From: JBGLNJ01 sp041300525
GTDB lineage: Bacteria; Chloroflexota; Anaerolineae; Fen-1058
Direction of reading: 5' to 3'
Assembly: GCA_041300525.1 (NCBI GenBank)
Contig: JBGLNJ010000001.1
Span: 5,084,001-5,148,000 of the forward strand
Length of the DNA: 64,000 nt
The position numbers and the translations under genes were made by a program. Below are positions 54,695-63,320 of this stretch, one piece after another (the stretch's first letter is position 1; each line of letters opens with the position of its first letter). The notes under the pieces were generated by a model, which saw only the letters and a list, made by a program, of their open reading frames with translations, had not been told where the DNA came from and did no database searches.

Positions 54695-55014
54695 CGCAAA
54701 AGCTGCTGAGAACATTCGCTGAAAGACGCCGAATCAGTCGCAAACCTATCAGATGGGAATCGTTGGGAACATCAAAAATGTAGCTCTTATTCGATTCCGC
54801 CGTCCCAATCGAATCTGCTTCTGCACTTAAGCCAACGATCAACGCAACTCGTACCAAACACCGCGTCCACTACCCTGCTGATTGAGGTGTCCCCGTTCGA
54901 CCAGCGCAGTTATTGAGATGATACAGGTAACGCCGAACTGATCCAGTTCATGCCAACACAAAACCCGGCCCTTGTTCAGAGCCGGGTTTGTTGTCATCGC
55001 CGGGAAAGCGCTTT
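54695..55014. other. gene-free stretch with a terminator
   Basis: 320 bp. A short minus-strand open frame (54666-54857) reads through the right terminal repeat and has no recognisable domain. AAACCCGGC (54961-54969) and GCCGGGTTT (54981-54989) form a 9-bp stem flanked by T-rich DNA on the minus side: a terminator for the minus-strand gene ending at 55015. Nothing else is seen. Confidence 0.6.
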
Positions 55015-57412
55015 TCAATCCAAGCCGGCGCCGATCAAAGCACCGAGCGTTCCAGGGATGGGCGTCACGCTGCCCTCGAACACCCAGCCCTCGCGGTTCT
55101 CATCCTGGCCGGGCCAGTTCAAGGCAAAAGCAAACGCCGCGCCCAAGCTCGGCTCGTGCCGGAGCAGCTTGTAATAGTCCGCGTACATCCGCGCCTTGTC
55201 CGCATAGGCCACGCCCTTGTTGTTGCAGCTAAACTCGGTAATCATCAAGAGCTTGCCGGGGAAACGCCGGGCCAGGTGCCGCCAGAACATGCCGCCAAAG
55301 TCGTCCGAGCGCATTTGCCAGTGGCCGGCGCCATCGCTTTGCCAGTAGCAGTGGACGCCGATCCAGTCGGCCTGCGCGTTGATGGCCTGCGTCGAGCCGT
55401 CGAGGAACGGGAATGTTTGCCAGTTGGATTCCTGCGGCGACAAGCCCGGATAGCCCCACTTGGCATCCGGCATCTTGGCGCGCAACAGATCAACCGCCTG
55501 GCTGAACCACGCGCCAAACTCTGCGCCATTCGCCCAACTGACCCCCATGCCTTCCTGCGGCAGATTCGGCTCGTTGTGGACTTCAAAGTACCGCACGCCG
55601 GCCTTGTACAGCGCGACCGCCGAATTGCCCACGATCTCGACAAACAGCGGCGGATCAACGCGCGCGCCAAACTGGGCCATCAATCGCGCGGCGACGAAGG
55701 CGTTCGGATAGAGCGCCTTGACCTGCTTGAGCACCTCGACGCTCTGATCGGGATCGGGCAGCGTCAACAGCTTGACCGCTTCGACGCGGCTCGCCTTGAG
55801 CGCATCCAGGTCGGGACTTTCGAGCAATTGCGGATTCGCCAGGCCGATGCCGGCCAGGCATTTGCCGAACGACCAGTCGGCCTGCACCCGGCCCTCGCCA
55901 ACCTGGCCGGCATTGCGATCCTTCTCCACCGGCCCGGATTGACCCACCAGCGTCACGCCGCCGGACTGTTCGCGTGACCAGCCGAATTTGCCGCGCGGCG
56001 ACCTCACCCACAGCCACGGCGTTCCGTCGCCTTCCATCAAGCGAACATAGACCACCAGCCGCTCACCGATTTGCGCCTTGTCCAATTCCGGCGAGCTGAC
56101 ATCGCGCGTATCGCGCACGCGCAACCCGCCCGCCTGGCGCACCGGCTGAGTATCCAGCACTTCGACACTGAACGGCTCGTCCGGCTCGGCGTCGGTCACA
56201 AGCCGGTCGCCGCCCGCGCTCGCCGGCACCCAGCCCACTTTGCCCTCATCGGTGCGGACCTGGAGCCAGGTGCGGCCCTTTTCGTCGGGATCACTTTCCG
56301 GCCCAACCACCGTCAGGTGCGTGCCAAACGCCAGGCTCCCCATGTTCTTGTTGACTGGCGCACTGGGCTGAGGGCGCAGCAACAACCCGGCCGGCGCAAT
56401 CGCCCACACTTGACCTGCCGCCTCCGGCTGAACCGGCTTGACCGGCGCGCCGACAATGTCCTTGTCCTGCGCTTCACTCACATAGGTCTCGCGGCCCTGG
56501 CGGACGCGCACCCAACCGGTCGTGTCCTGGCCGTCTTGCAGCGTCACGAGCCACCATTCATTGTCGCCCGCGCCCACCGGATCGGCCACCAGGTTGAGCG
56601 CGGCCCCCGCCTGCGCCACCGGCCCACCCAGCCGGACATCGCGCATGGCGCGCAGCTTCAAACCGCCGTACTTTTGCACATCGGGCTGCACAAATGCCGC
56701 GCGCGTTTGCGGCGCGACTGGCCCGGCCGTCGCAGCCGCGCCCGCATTCGGCTTGTCGCCGAGATAAGCCTCGCCGCCGCGCCGAGCGCACGCCCATCCG
56801 GCCACATCATCTGCCGATTTCGTGCGGACAAGGTACCACGCCGCGTCGCCCTGCGCCACCGGCCCCTGCACCACCGTCAAGGGCCGCCCGGAAAAGACCG
56901 CCGGACCCGACAGCGCCGTATCCCGCGCCGAGCGCAGCTTGAGGCCGTTGTAGCGATCCACCGCTGGGAGTGTATAGACCGTCGCCACGCCGGGCAATGG
57001 CTCAGGCGACACATAGCCCGGCAGGGCTGGAACGGGCTGGCTGATTTGCGGGATCAGGATCGAGTGATTGGGATTGCCGTCCTCATGGCAACGGCCCCAG
57101 GCTTGCTCCCACGTGCCATAGTCATAGTGGTGGTGATCGCCCTTGGAGCGCAGCGGCCCCCAATAGTATGGGTCGTTGATGACCAACTCACCCGCGTCGT
57201 CATCGTAACCGACGACCAGGACAAAATGGCCGCCGGTGGTGGATTGGCCCTGGCGGTCGGGCAGGTATTGATACTTGACGAGCGCGATGACGGGCGTGCC
57301 CTGGTCAATATACGCGCGCACATCGTCCATCGAAATATCCAGCCGCCACGAGAGCGGCAAACCAAACTGGCCGGCCGCGCGCTTGACCTCGGCAAACGAC
57401 CCAACGGCGCAA
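55015..57412 (-). CDS. C39-like peptidase, four SH3-like domains and a glycosidase in one chain, N-terminus cut
   Basis: About 799 residues are readable. Numbering from the Met at 57360: 1-110, end of a C39-like papain fold (VIALVKYQYLPDRQ, catalytic His/Asp in GGHFVLVVGYDD and ELVINDPYY); 125-465, four SH3b-type repeats (GLKLRSARD, GLKLRAMRD, GLLLRPQPS, GLRVRDTRD, each followed by W-x-x-V/W.. strands); 490-780, a TIM-barrel glycosidase of clan-A type with acid/base Glu in YFEVHNEPNLP and nucleophile Glu in LLMITEFSCNN. In frame sequence continues upstream to about 57412 (VGSFAEVKRAAGQFG), where the catalytic Cys side is lost. Probably an exported wall- or glycan-active enzyme. Confidence 0.72.
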
Positions 57413-57473
57413 TCAAGTCGCGTGCGAAGGGGTGAGCCGCACTGTAGAGATTATACAGTAGGGGCAGAGCGTG

Positions 57474-58151
57474 TCAACTGCGAAACCGATACCCCAGGAC
57501 AACCGTCACCTGCTGGCCACTTGCGCTCAACGTCTGCACCTGGTTCTCCGGCCCCAATGCCAGCGCCGTGTCTTGCGGAATGCCCAGGCCCAGACATTCG
57601 GGATGCGCCTTGACGGCCTCGCGCAAAGTCGAGGCTTGCGCATAGTGCGGGCAGATGAGCGCATCCGGCAGCCAGCCCCAACCGGCAATCTCTTGTTCAC
57701 ATATACCCCGTGCGCCCAACGCGCACGCCGCCGCGCCAGCGGCGACGACAACCGCGCCCGCTTCATACGCGGCCGTCAACGCATCGAGCGTGGGCGTGTC
57801 GCTCAAAATCGTCACGAGCCGCTGTGCCAGTCCATCTCCGAGGTAGACGAGGCCAGCCTGCGCCAGCCGCCGCACATTCCTGGGGTCGGTCGCGTCGGCG
57901 TGAGTCAAGATGGGCGCGACATAGCCGGCTGGCCCACCCAAGGCTTCGATCTGGGCGAGGATGCGCTGGCTGGTGTCGTGGTCGCCATCGGGCGCGGCGC
58001 TGGCCGTGGGCACGAACACGACGGGCGCTTCATCGCTCATCGCCTCAATCGCCGCACGGAGAATGTGCGGGATATCTTTTGGTCTGCCGCCGCCGGCCAG
58101 CACGAGCCAACCTCGCCCGTCGCGCCAGCGGAGTGGACCTGCTCGTCCCAT
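57474..58151 (-). CDS. peptidase S51 (cyanophycinase-like) family protein with altered nucleophile
   Basis: 225 residues with the S51/class I amidotransferase-like fold: WLVLAGGGRPKDIPHILRAA, VVFVPTASAAPDGD, AGLVYLGDGLAQRLV, and the nucleophile-elbow region VVVAAGAAACALG. Active members have GTSAGA there; the serine is alanine here, so peptidase activity is doubtful. ICPHYAQASTLREAV supplies the conserved His. AGGAG before the ATG at 58151. It follows the M20 gene on the same strand, separated by a hairpin. Confidence 0.7.
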   Translation of the reverse strand: MGRAGPLRWRDGRGWLVLAGGGRPKDIPHILRAAIEAMSDEAPVVFVPTASAAPDGDHDTSQRILAQIEALGGPAGYVAPILTHADATDPRNVRRLAQAGLVYLGDGLAQRLVTILSDTPTLDALTAAYEAGAVVVAAGAAACALGARGICEQEIAGWGWLPDALICPHYAQASTLREAVKAHPECLGLGIPQDTALALGPENQVQTLSASGQQVTVVLGYRFRS

Positions 58152-58170
58152 GCTGCTCCTGATGCGTGTT

Positions 58171-58222
58171 ACGTATTGCGTACTGCGTGATCCGTTTACG
58201 CATTACGCAGTACGCATTACGT
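58171..58222 (-). terminator. imperfect 18-bp inverted repeat between the M20 and S51 genes
   Basis: Arms 58171-58188 and 58205-58222 (ACGTATTGCGTACTGCGT and its partner) pair at 17 of 18 positions with a 16-base spacer, just after the M20 stop. No T-run; it may be a repeat element serving as a weak terminator. Confidence 0.45.
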
Positions 58223-58223
58223 C

Positions 58224-59430
58224 TCATGCCCCGCGCGAGTAACTGGCAACAGTTTCACACAGAATCGCCACGCCCTGCGGCAACACCGCCTCGTCAAAGT
58301 CAAAGCGCGGATTGTGGTGCGGAAGCTCGGACGTGTTTCGCGCCGCGCCGATGAAAAAGAAGCAGCCGCCGATCTCGCGCAAGAAATACGACATATCCTC
58401 GGACGCCATCCAGCGCTGCTGCGCGCTGACGTGTTCCGCGCCCACGACACGCGCGGCTGCTCCTCGCACGCGGGCCGCCGTCGCGGCATCGTTGACTAGG
58501 GCGATGGTGACTGGCTCAATTTCCAACTGGGCCGATGCGCCCATCACACGCGCCGTGCCCTCGATAATCTCGCGCACGCGGCGCAACACCGTCTGCCGCG
58601 TGGCCTCGTCGAATGTGCGGATGGTTCCCCGCAGCTCGGCTTGCTCTGCGATGACATTGGACGCTGTGCCGGCGTGCAGGCTGCACACGCTCACGATCAC
58701 CGGTTCTGCCGGATCCACGTTGCGGCTGACGACGGTTTGGAGCGCCGTCACGATGTGCGAGGCTACGACGATTGCGTCCACCGTCTGATGTGGCGTCGCA
58801 CCGTGGCCGCCACGGCCTGTGATAGTGCAACGGAAAAATTCAGCGGCGGCCATGACCGGCCCTTCACCCGCCGTGACCAGGCCGGATGGCAACTGGTTAA
58901 CAATGTGCAGCCCTAGCGCCACATCGGGGCGTGGCGCGAGAGCGTGCAAGACGCCGTCCTTGATCATTTCCATGGCGCCGCCGTCGCCTTCCTCGGCCGG
59001 CTGGAACACAAACTTGACCGAGCCGGACAGTTCGTTCAGATGCCGCGTCAGCAAGGTCGCCACGCCTAGGCCAATCGCTACGTGGCCGTCGTGGCCGCAG
59101 GCATGCATGACGCCGGGCGTTTGTGAAACATAGTCTGTCGTGTTTTCTTCTGTGATCGGCAGCGCGTCCATATCAAAGCGCAGAAGGATGACTGGCCCCC
59201 CCCCGGTCCCCCCCGTCCCCTTTGGGGACAGAGGGGATGTGCCTTCCAGCAATCCCACGACGCCGGTGCGGCCTACGCCGGTCTGCACTTCCATCCCCAA
59301 CTCGCCCAATCGCTGCGCGACAATGCCTGCCGTGCGGACTTGTTGGAAACCAAGTTCTGGATGGCGGTGAAAATCGCGCCGCCAAGTGACGAGATCGAGT
59401 TCTTTTGCTTCGGCCAAGTAATCTGTCATT
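58224..59430 (-). CDS. M20 family amidohydrolase/peptidase
   Basis: 402 residues from the ATG at 59430 (AAGGAAGC upstream). M20 di-zinc hallmarks: RRDFHRHPELGFQ, LLRFDMDALPI, MHACGHDGHVAIGLG, FQPAEEGDGGAMEMI, and C-terminal MASEDMSYFL with MSYFLREIGGCFFFIGA and HNPRFDFDE. Cleaves N-acyl amino acids such as hippurate or an indole-conjugate. A Gly/Pro-rich insertion of about 14 residues (TSPLSPKGTGGTGG) before LLRFDMDALP is encoded by a C-rich repeat (59190-59240), lies in a surface loop and keeps the frame. Confidence 0.88.
59190..59240. repeat. C-rich repeat inserted in frame in the M20 gene
   Basis: Two homopolymeric C tracts followed by GTCCCCTTTGGGGACAGAGG, containing the palindrome GTCCCCTTTGGGGAC (59216-59230). 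It interrupts an otherwise compact M20 domain without shifting the frame. Similar C-rich segments occur near 43000 (Nudix start) and 49330. Confidence 0.6.
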
Positions 59431-59463
59431 CCGTTTGCTTCCTTTATAATGTGGTAGTGGCAA

Positions 59464-59884
59464 TTATGGATTCGACAGTAGATTGACGAGCGCCGCCGGA
59501 TCGGACATGGGTGCGGAGCACGTCTGCCCCCGGCACACATACGCGACGGGAACGTTGGACGCCGGAAAGCCGCGCGCGGCGATGGCGACCGCGTCGCGCG
59601 CCGGGTCGAGCGGCAACACGACACGCCACGGCACAAAAGCCTGCCACGCCGCGGCAAGCAGCGCTTGTGTATGTGGATCATCCATCGCGCCCACCACGGC
59701 GATCTCGGTCGGCGGGTTCACGGCCCAGTTGACGGCCAGGCCATACGCGGCGGCCATCGTATCATACTTTTGATACTCGTCAACAAACAGGACGAGCGCC
59801 GATTCGCCCAGCCCCAGGTGTTCGACGATGCCGGTCAGGTAGTGCAGCGTGACGAGCACATCGGCGGTGATAGCGTTTTCAAAC
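59464..59884 (-). pseudogene. YyaL/DUF255 thioredoxin-domain protein, C-terminal fragment
   Basis: About 140 residues, the very end of the 670-700-residue YyaL/SSP411 family: YDTMAAAYGLAVNWAVNPPT, EIAVVGAMDDPHTQALLAAA, PASNVPVAYVCRGQTCSAPM and DPAALVNLL. The CRGQTC motif is the conserved cysteine pair at the C-terminus. The thioredoxin-like and six-hairpin domains are missing; the cut is near 59885 where an ABC permease on the other strand begins. The M20 gene follows on the same strand 34 bp later. Confidence 0.72.
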
Positions 59885-59894
59885 ATGGGCTTGA

Positions 59895-60743
59895 GGCGCG
59901 AGCGCAGTGCTCCCTGAGCTGTGGGATCGTCGGGTCGGTCGCCTGGAAGACGACGTGGCCGGCGGGCGAGTCTCGCCGCAGGTGCAATTGATCGCCGACG
60001 GCTCGAACAACATGACGAGCAGCGCGGCGCTTGGCGCGGCGACGGAAACGCTCAATGCCTGGTCGGCCCGGCAGTCGGAGGCCGGCGGGCAGCCCTGGCC
60101 CGGCATTGACGTGCAGATGCGAGCCTTTTATAATCCGACGCTCGGCGAAAGCTATTTCACGCTCACGGCGCAGTTGGGCTTTATGGTGTACCAGGTGGCG
60201 CTGATCGTGGCGGCGCTGGGGCTGACGCGCGAGCGCGAGCTGGGCACGCTGGAGCAATTGCTCGTGACGCCGCTGCGGCGGCTGGAATTGATCGCCGGCA
60301 AGGCGCTCCCGGCCGTGCTGATCGCGGCGGTGGATTTCCTTTTGATGTGGCTGCTCATCACCGGGGTATTCAAGCTGCCCATGCGCGGCTCGTTCGGGTT
60401 GCTCGCGGCGCTTTCGATGTTGTTCATCGTGGCGCAAGTCGGGTGGGGCCTGATCGTGTCGGCGCTGTCTCGGAATCAGCAACAGGCGGTGTTGACGGTG
60501 TTTGTGCTGGCGCTGATTGACGTGTCGTTCTCCGGCTATGTGATGCCGGTGGACTATTTGCCGCCCTTTTTGCGAATCATCTCGCAGCTATTTCCGCTTC
60601 AGCACTATCTCGTGATCATTCGCGGCATCGTGCTCAAGGGCGCGGATTTGGCGGTGCTCTGGCAAGAGGCGCTGGCGCTGGCGGCTTTGAGCGTGGGCAG
60701 CCTCGGCGTGGCCGTCATCAGCCTGCGCAGTACCATGGAATGA
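59895..60743 (+). CDS. ABC-2 type permease (YhhJ/YbhR type), N-terminus cut
   Basis: About 275 residues. The large extracellular loop (VSPQVQLIADGSNNMTSSAA, then WPGIDVQMRAFYNPT) is followed by five helices: TAQLGFMVYQVALIVAALGL, with conserved TRERELGTLEQLLVTPLRRL, then AVLIAAVDFLLMWLLITGVF, LLAALSMLFIVAQVGWGLIV, and PFLRIISQLFPLQHYLVIIRG. The first helix and the loop start are missing at the junction near 59885. Drug- or glycan-export permease of the YhiI/YhiG/YhhJ type; works with the ATPase that follows. Confidence 0.8.
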   Translation, partial: GASAVLPELWDRRVGRLEDDVAGGRVSPQVQLIADGSNNMTSSAALGAATETLNAWSARQSEAGGQPWPGIDVQMRAFYNPTLGESYFTLTAQLGFMVYQVALIVAALGLTRERELGTLEQLLVTPLRRLELIAGKALPAVLIAAVDFLLMWLLITGVFKLPMRGSFGLLAALSMLFIVAQVGWGLIVSALSRNQQQAVLTVFVLALIDVSFSGYVMPVDYLPPFLRIISQLFPLQHYLVIIRGIVLKGADLAVLWQEALALAALSVGSLGVAVISLRSTME

Positions 60744-60812
60744 CGAATGGCGAGTGACGAGTGTCGAGTGGCGAGTGTCGAGTGACGAATGACGAGTGAC
60801 GAGTGACGAATG
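60744..60812 (+). repeat. heptamer tandem repeat before the ATPase gene
   Basis: About nine near-identical units of the type TGACGAG/TGTCGAG/TGGCGAG cover the whole 66-bp gap between permease and ATPase, and the last one reaches the ATPase start (GACGAATGAC). It is followed inside the gene by short ACCAACTA/ACGA repeats (60813-60842). No ribosome site is visible. Confidence 0.7.
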
Positions 60813-61769
60813 ACTAACCAACCAACTAACCAACGAACGAACACCGCCGTCGTTTGCACGAGCAAGTTGGCGCGCTCGTTCAAGCGCACGGTGGCGTTGC
60901 GCGAGCTGGACCTGTGCATCGAGCCGGGTGAGTTGTTCGGCCTGGTGGGGCCGGACGGCGCGGGCAAGACGACGGCGCTGCGCTTGATGGCGGCCGTCAT
61001 GCGGCCTACGTCGGGCCGGGTGAGCGTCGTGGGCTATGATAGCGTCAAGCAGGCCGAGTCCATCCGCGTGCACGTGGGCTACATGCCGCAGCGCTTTAGC
61101 CTGTATGGCGACCTGGACGTGTTGGAGAATCTCAATTTTTACGCCGACATTTTCGGCGTGAGCGCCGCCGACCGCAAGCGGCGCATCAAGCAATTGCTGG
61201 CCTTTGCTCACTTGGAAAAATTCGTGGACCGGCGCGCGGGCCAGCTTTCGGGCGGGATGCAGAAAAAGCTGGCGCTGGCCTGCACCCTCATCCACGGCCC
61301 GCAGTTGTTGCTGTTGGACGAGCCGACGACGGGCGTGGACCCGGTGAGCCGGCGCGAGTTTTGGGACATTTTGACCGAGCTGCACATTGCCGGGACGACG
61401 ATCGTGGTGAGCACACCCTACATGGACGAGGCCGAGCGCTGCAACCGCGTGGGGCTGTTGTTCAAGGGCGCGCTCATCGAGTGCGGCACGCCCGACCAGA
61501 TCAAGTCGCACGTGCCGGGCCAGTTGATCGAGCTTCAGCCCGAGCCGCTCGAACGCGCGCAGGCGATGTTGGGCAAGCATCCGCAGGTGCTCGAAGTCCA
61601 GGTGTACGGCGACCTTTTGCATGTCTTTGTGGACGATGCTTCGGAGCGTATGCCGCAGATCAAGGCGGCGCTGCAAGCCGGCGGCGTTCACCTCAAGCGG
61701 ATGCGCGCCGTCCCGCCGCGCATGGAAGAGGCGTTCATCTCGCTCATACACAAGGTGCAAGAGGCATGA
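60810..61769 (+). CDS. ABC exporter ATPase
   Basis: 319 residues. Walker A GPDGAGKTTALR (near 50), Q-loop VGYMPQRFSLYGDLDVLENL, signature LSGGMQKKLALACTL, Walker B LLLLDEPTTGVDP, switch STPYMDEAERC. The PDGAGKT variant and PQRFSLY are typical of the first ATPase in YbhF/YhiH-like exporters that use two ATPase domains. The first 12 residues (TNQPTNQRTNT) are repeat-encoded, so a later start is possible. Gene order (permease, ATPase, small protein, second ATPase) suggests one operon. Confidence 0.9.
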   Translation: MTNQPTNQRTNTAVVCTSKLARSFKRTVALRELDLCIEPGELFGLVGPDGAGKTTALRLMAAVMRPTSGRVSVVGYDSVKQAESIRVHVGYMPQRFSLYGDLDVLENLNFYADIFGVSAADRKRRIKQLLAFAHLEKFVDRRAGQLSGGMQKKLALACTLIHGPQLLLLDEPTTGVDPVSRREFWDILTELHIAGTTIVVSTPYMDEAERCNRVGLLFKGALIECGTPDQIKSHVPGQLIELQPEPLERAQAMLGKHPQVLEVQVYGDLLHVFVDDASERMPQIKAALQAGGVHLKRMRAVPPRMEEAFISLIHKVQEA

Positions 61770-61796
61770 GGCAAGAAGCAGAGGGCAGGTGGCCAG

Positions 61797-62210
61797 ATGA
61801 AGTACGAAGAGTGGCTGGCGCAAGTGCCGGAGAGTTTAAAGCGAGATGCGTTGTGGCAATTCGGCGTCTATCCCAAGGCAGTGTTTTTGTACGATTTGTT
61901 GTGGGAGGATTGCGACGGTTTGATGAAGGATGTGCGCGGGCGCGCGATTGCCGAACAAGTCATTCGCAGCGGCGGCTCGATCGGCGCCAATATCGAGGAA
62001 GGATTCGGGCGGGGCTTTGGCGCCGAGTTTGCCTATTTTCTGCGTGTGGCGCTTGGCTCGGCGCGCGAGACGCGCGGCTGGTACTATCGTGCGCACCATT
62101 TGCTCAAGCCCGATGTCTTTCAACATCGTTTGACCCTGCTCGACGAAATCATTGGCGTTCTCGTCAAATCGGTGGAGCATCAAAAGCAACAATCCAAACG
62201 CAAGCGGTGA
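61797..62210 (+). CDS. four-helix-bundle (S23/IVP-like) protein
   Basis: 137 residues: VYPKAVFLYDLLWEDCDGLM, AIAEQVIRSGGSIGANIEEG, FAYFLRVALGSARETRGWYY, and LLDEIIGVLVKSVEHQKQQS match the four-helix-bundle family (TIGR02436) first known from 23S rRNA intervening sequences and later found scattered in genomes. Forms a pentamer; function unknown. AGGTGG before the ATG. It stands between two ABC ATPase genes in the same direction, which is unusual. Confidence 0.85.
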   Translation: MKYEEWLAQVPESLKRDALWQFGVYPKAVFLYDLLWEDCDGLMKDVRGRAIAEQVIRSGGSIGANIEEGFGRGFGAEFAYFLRVALGSARETRGWYYRAHHLLKPDVFQHRLTLLDEIIGVLVKSVEHQKQQSKRKR

Positions 62211-62252
62211 TGGCCTTGTCTTGCCTCCTGCCTCTTGCATCTTGAGTGGTGT

Positions 62253-62482
62253 ATGGCGACAAATAGTGATTTTGCAATCCAAACGGAGAACCTGAGCAAG
62301 CACTTTGGCAAGTTTTACGCCGTCAACGGTGTGACGTTCAACGTGCGGCGGGCGAGCATCTTTGGCTTTCTTGGCCCCAACGGCGCGGGCAAGACGACGA
62401 CGATGCGCGTGTTGCTGGGCTTGCTCGCGCCGTCGGCGGGACATGCGCTCGTGCTGGGCTATAACGTGGCGCATCAGCCGCG
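62253..62482 (+). pseudogene. second ABC exporter ATPase, N-terminal fragment
   Basis: About 77 residues: IQTENLSKHFGKFYAVNGVT, Walker A GPNGAGKTTTMR and LLAPSAGHALVLGYNVAHQP. It would be the partner of the ATPase at 60810. Cut near 62482, where an AlkZ-like gene continues on the same strand without its first codons. Confidence 0.72.
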
Positions 62483-62483
62483 T

Positions 62484-63190
62484 CCCTCTGGGATGCCATC
62501 GCCGGGCGGGTGGTCAAGACGACAAACAAGCACAGCGGTTATGAAATCGAGCGGACGTGGGGCTGGAAAGACGACGCGCTGAACAAGCGCCTGTGGTACT
62601 ATGGCAAGCTGATTCGCCACAAGGCCACACTCGTCAGCCTGAGCTGCCTGCCCAACTTTTACGCGCTGAGCGAAAACTATGGCGATTACGAGCATGACTA
62701 TCTCGACGAATATCGCCAAGGCCAGTTGTCCGCTGAAGCCAAAGCGATCTATGAAGCCTTGTTGAAAAACGGCGCGCTCGACGCGATTCGTCTTCGCCGC
62801 GAGGCACGCATGAGTTCAGAAGCCAGCAAGCCTCGCTTCGAGAAGGCGTTGACCGAATTGCAGGTGGGACTAAAAGTTTTGCCGGTAGGCATTGCCGAGG
62901 CTGGAGCCTGGCGCTATGCCTTTGTCTACGAAATTCTGCCGCGCTGGCTGCCGGATGTGCCAGAATGCGCACGGGCTATTGGGCGGGGTCAGGCCAAGCA
63001 GGCAATTCTCGATCAATATGTGCGCAATGTCATCGCTACAACATTGCCGATTGCATCGCGAGTGTTCGGCTGGTCGCTGGCCGATACGCGCCAGGCCGCC
63101 GAAGCGTTGGCGCAGGAAAGTCATTTGACGCTGGACGTGAAGGTGACTGGCATCAGTGAATTGCAGGTGGTGACAAACGATGTGCTATAG
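62484..63190 (+). CDS. AlkZ/YcaQ-related winged-helix protein, copy 1, first codons lost
   Basis: About 235 residues. Frame enters at SLWDAIAGRVVKTTNKHSGY and runs to 63190; compared with copy 2 only some three residues are missing. GYEIERTWGWKDDALNKRLW, YGKLIRHKATLVSLSCLPNF, ALLKNGALDAIRLRREARMS and LEVGL-like LQVGLKVLPVGIAEAGAWRY suggest the winged-helix DNA-binding family related to crosslink-repair glycosylase AlkZ, but the QxQ/QxD catalytic pattern is not evident and the protein is shorter. Very similar to the copy at 63321. Confidence 0.6.
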
Positions 63191-63320
63191 AGCTTGGGCC
63201 TCAACACTGCCGACACTGAACTCGGGTTCCTTTTCGCGTGGCGCATGATTGCGTGCTTGTGGGATCACCAAACGCGCACAGATAACAATGTTTGCTGTTG
63301 ATTGCGTGCAAGGTAACGAA

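Noticed and set aside
54666..54857. Small minus-strand ORF after the transposase
   Set aside because: It runs through the terminal repeat, lacks a ribosome site and has no recognisable domain.
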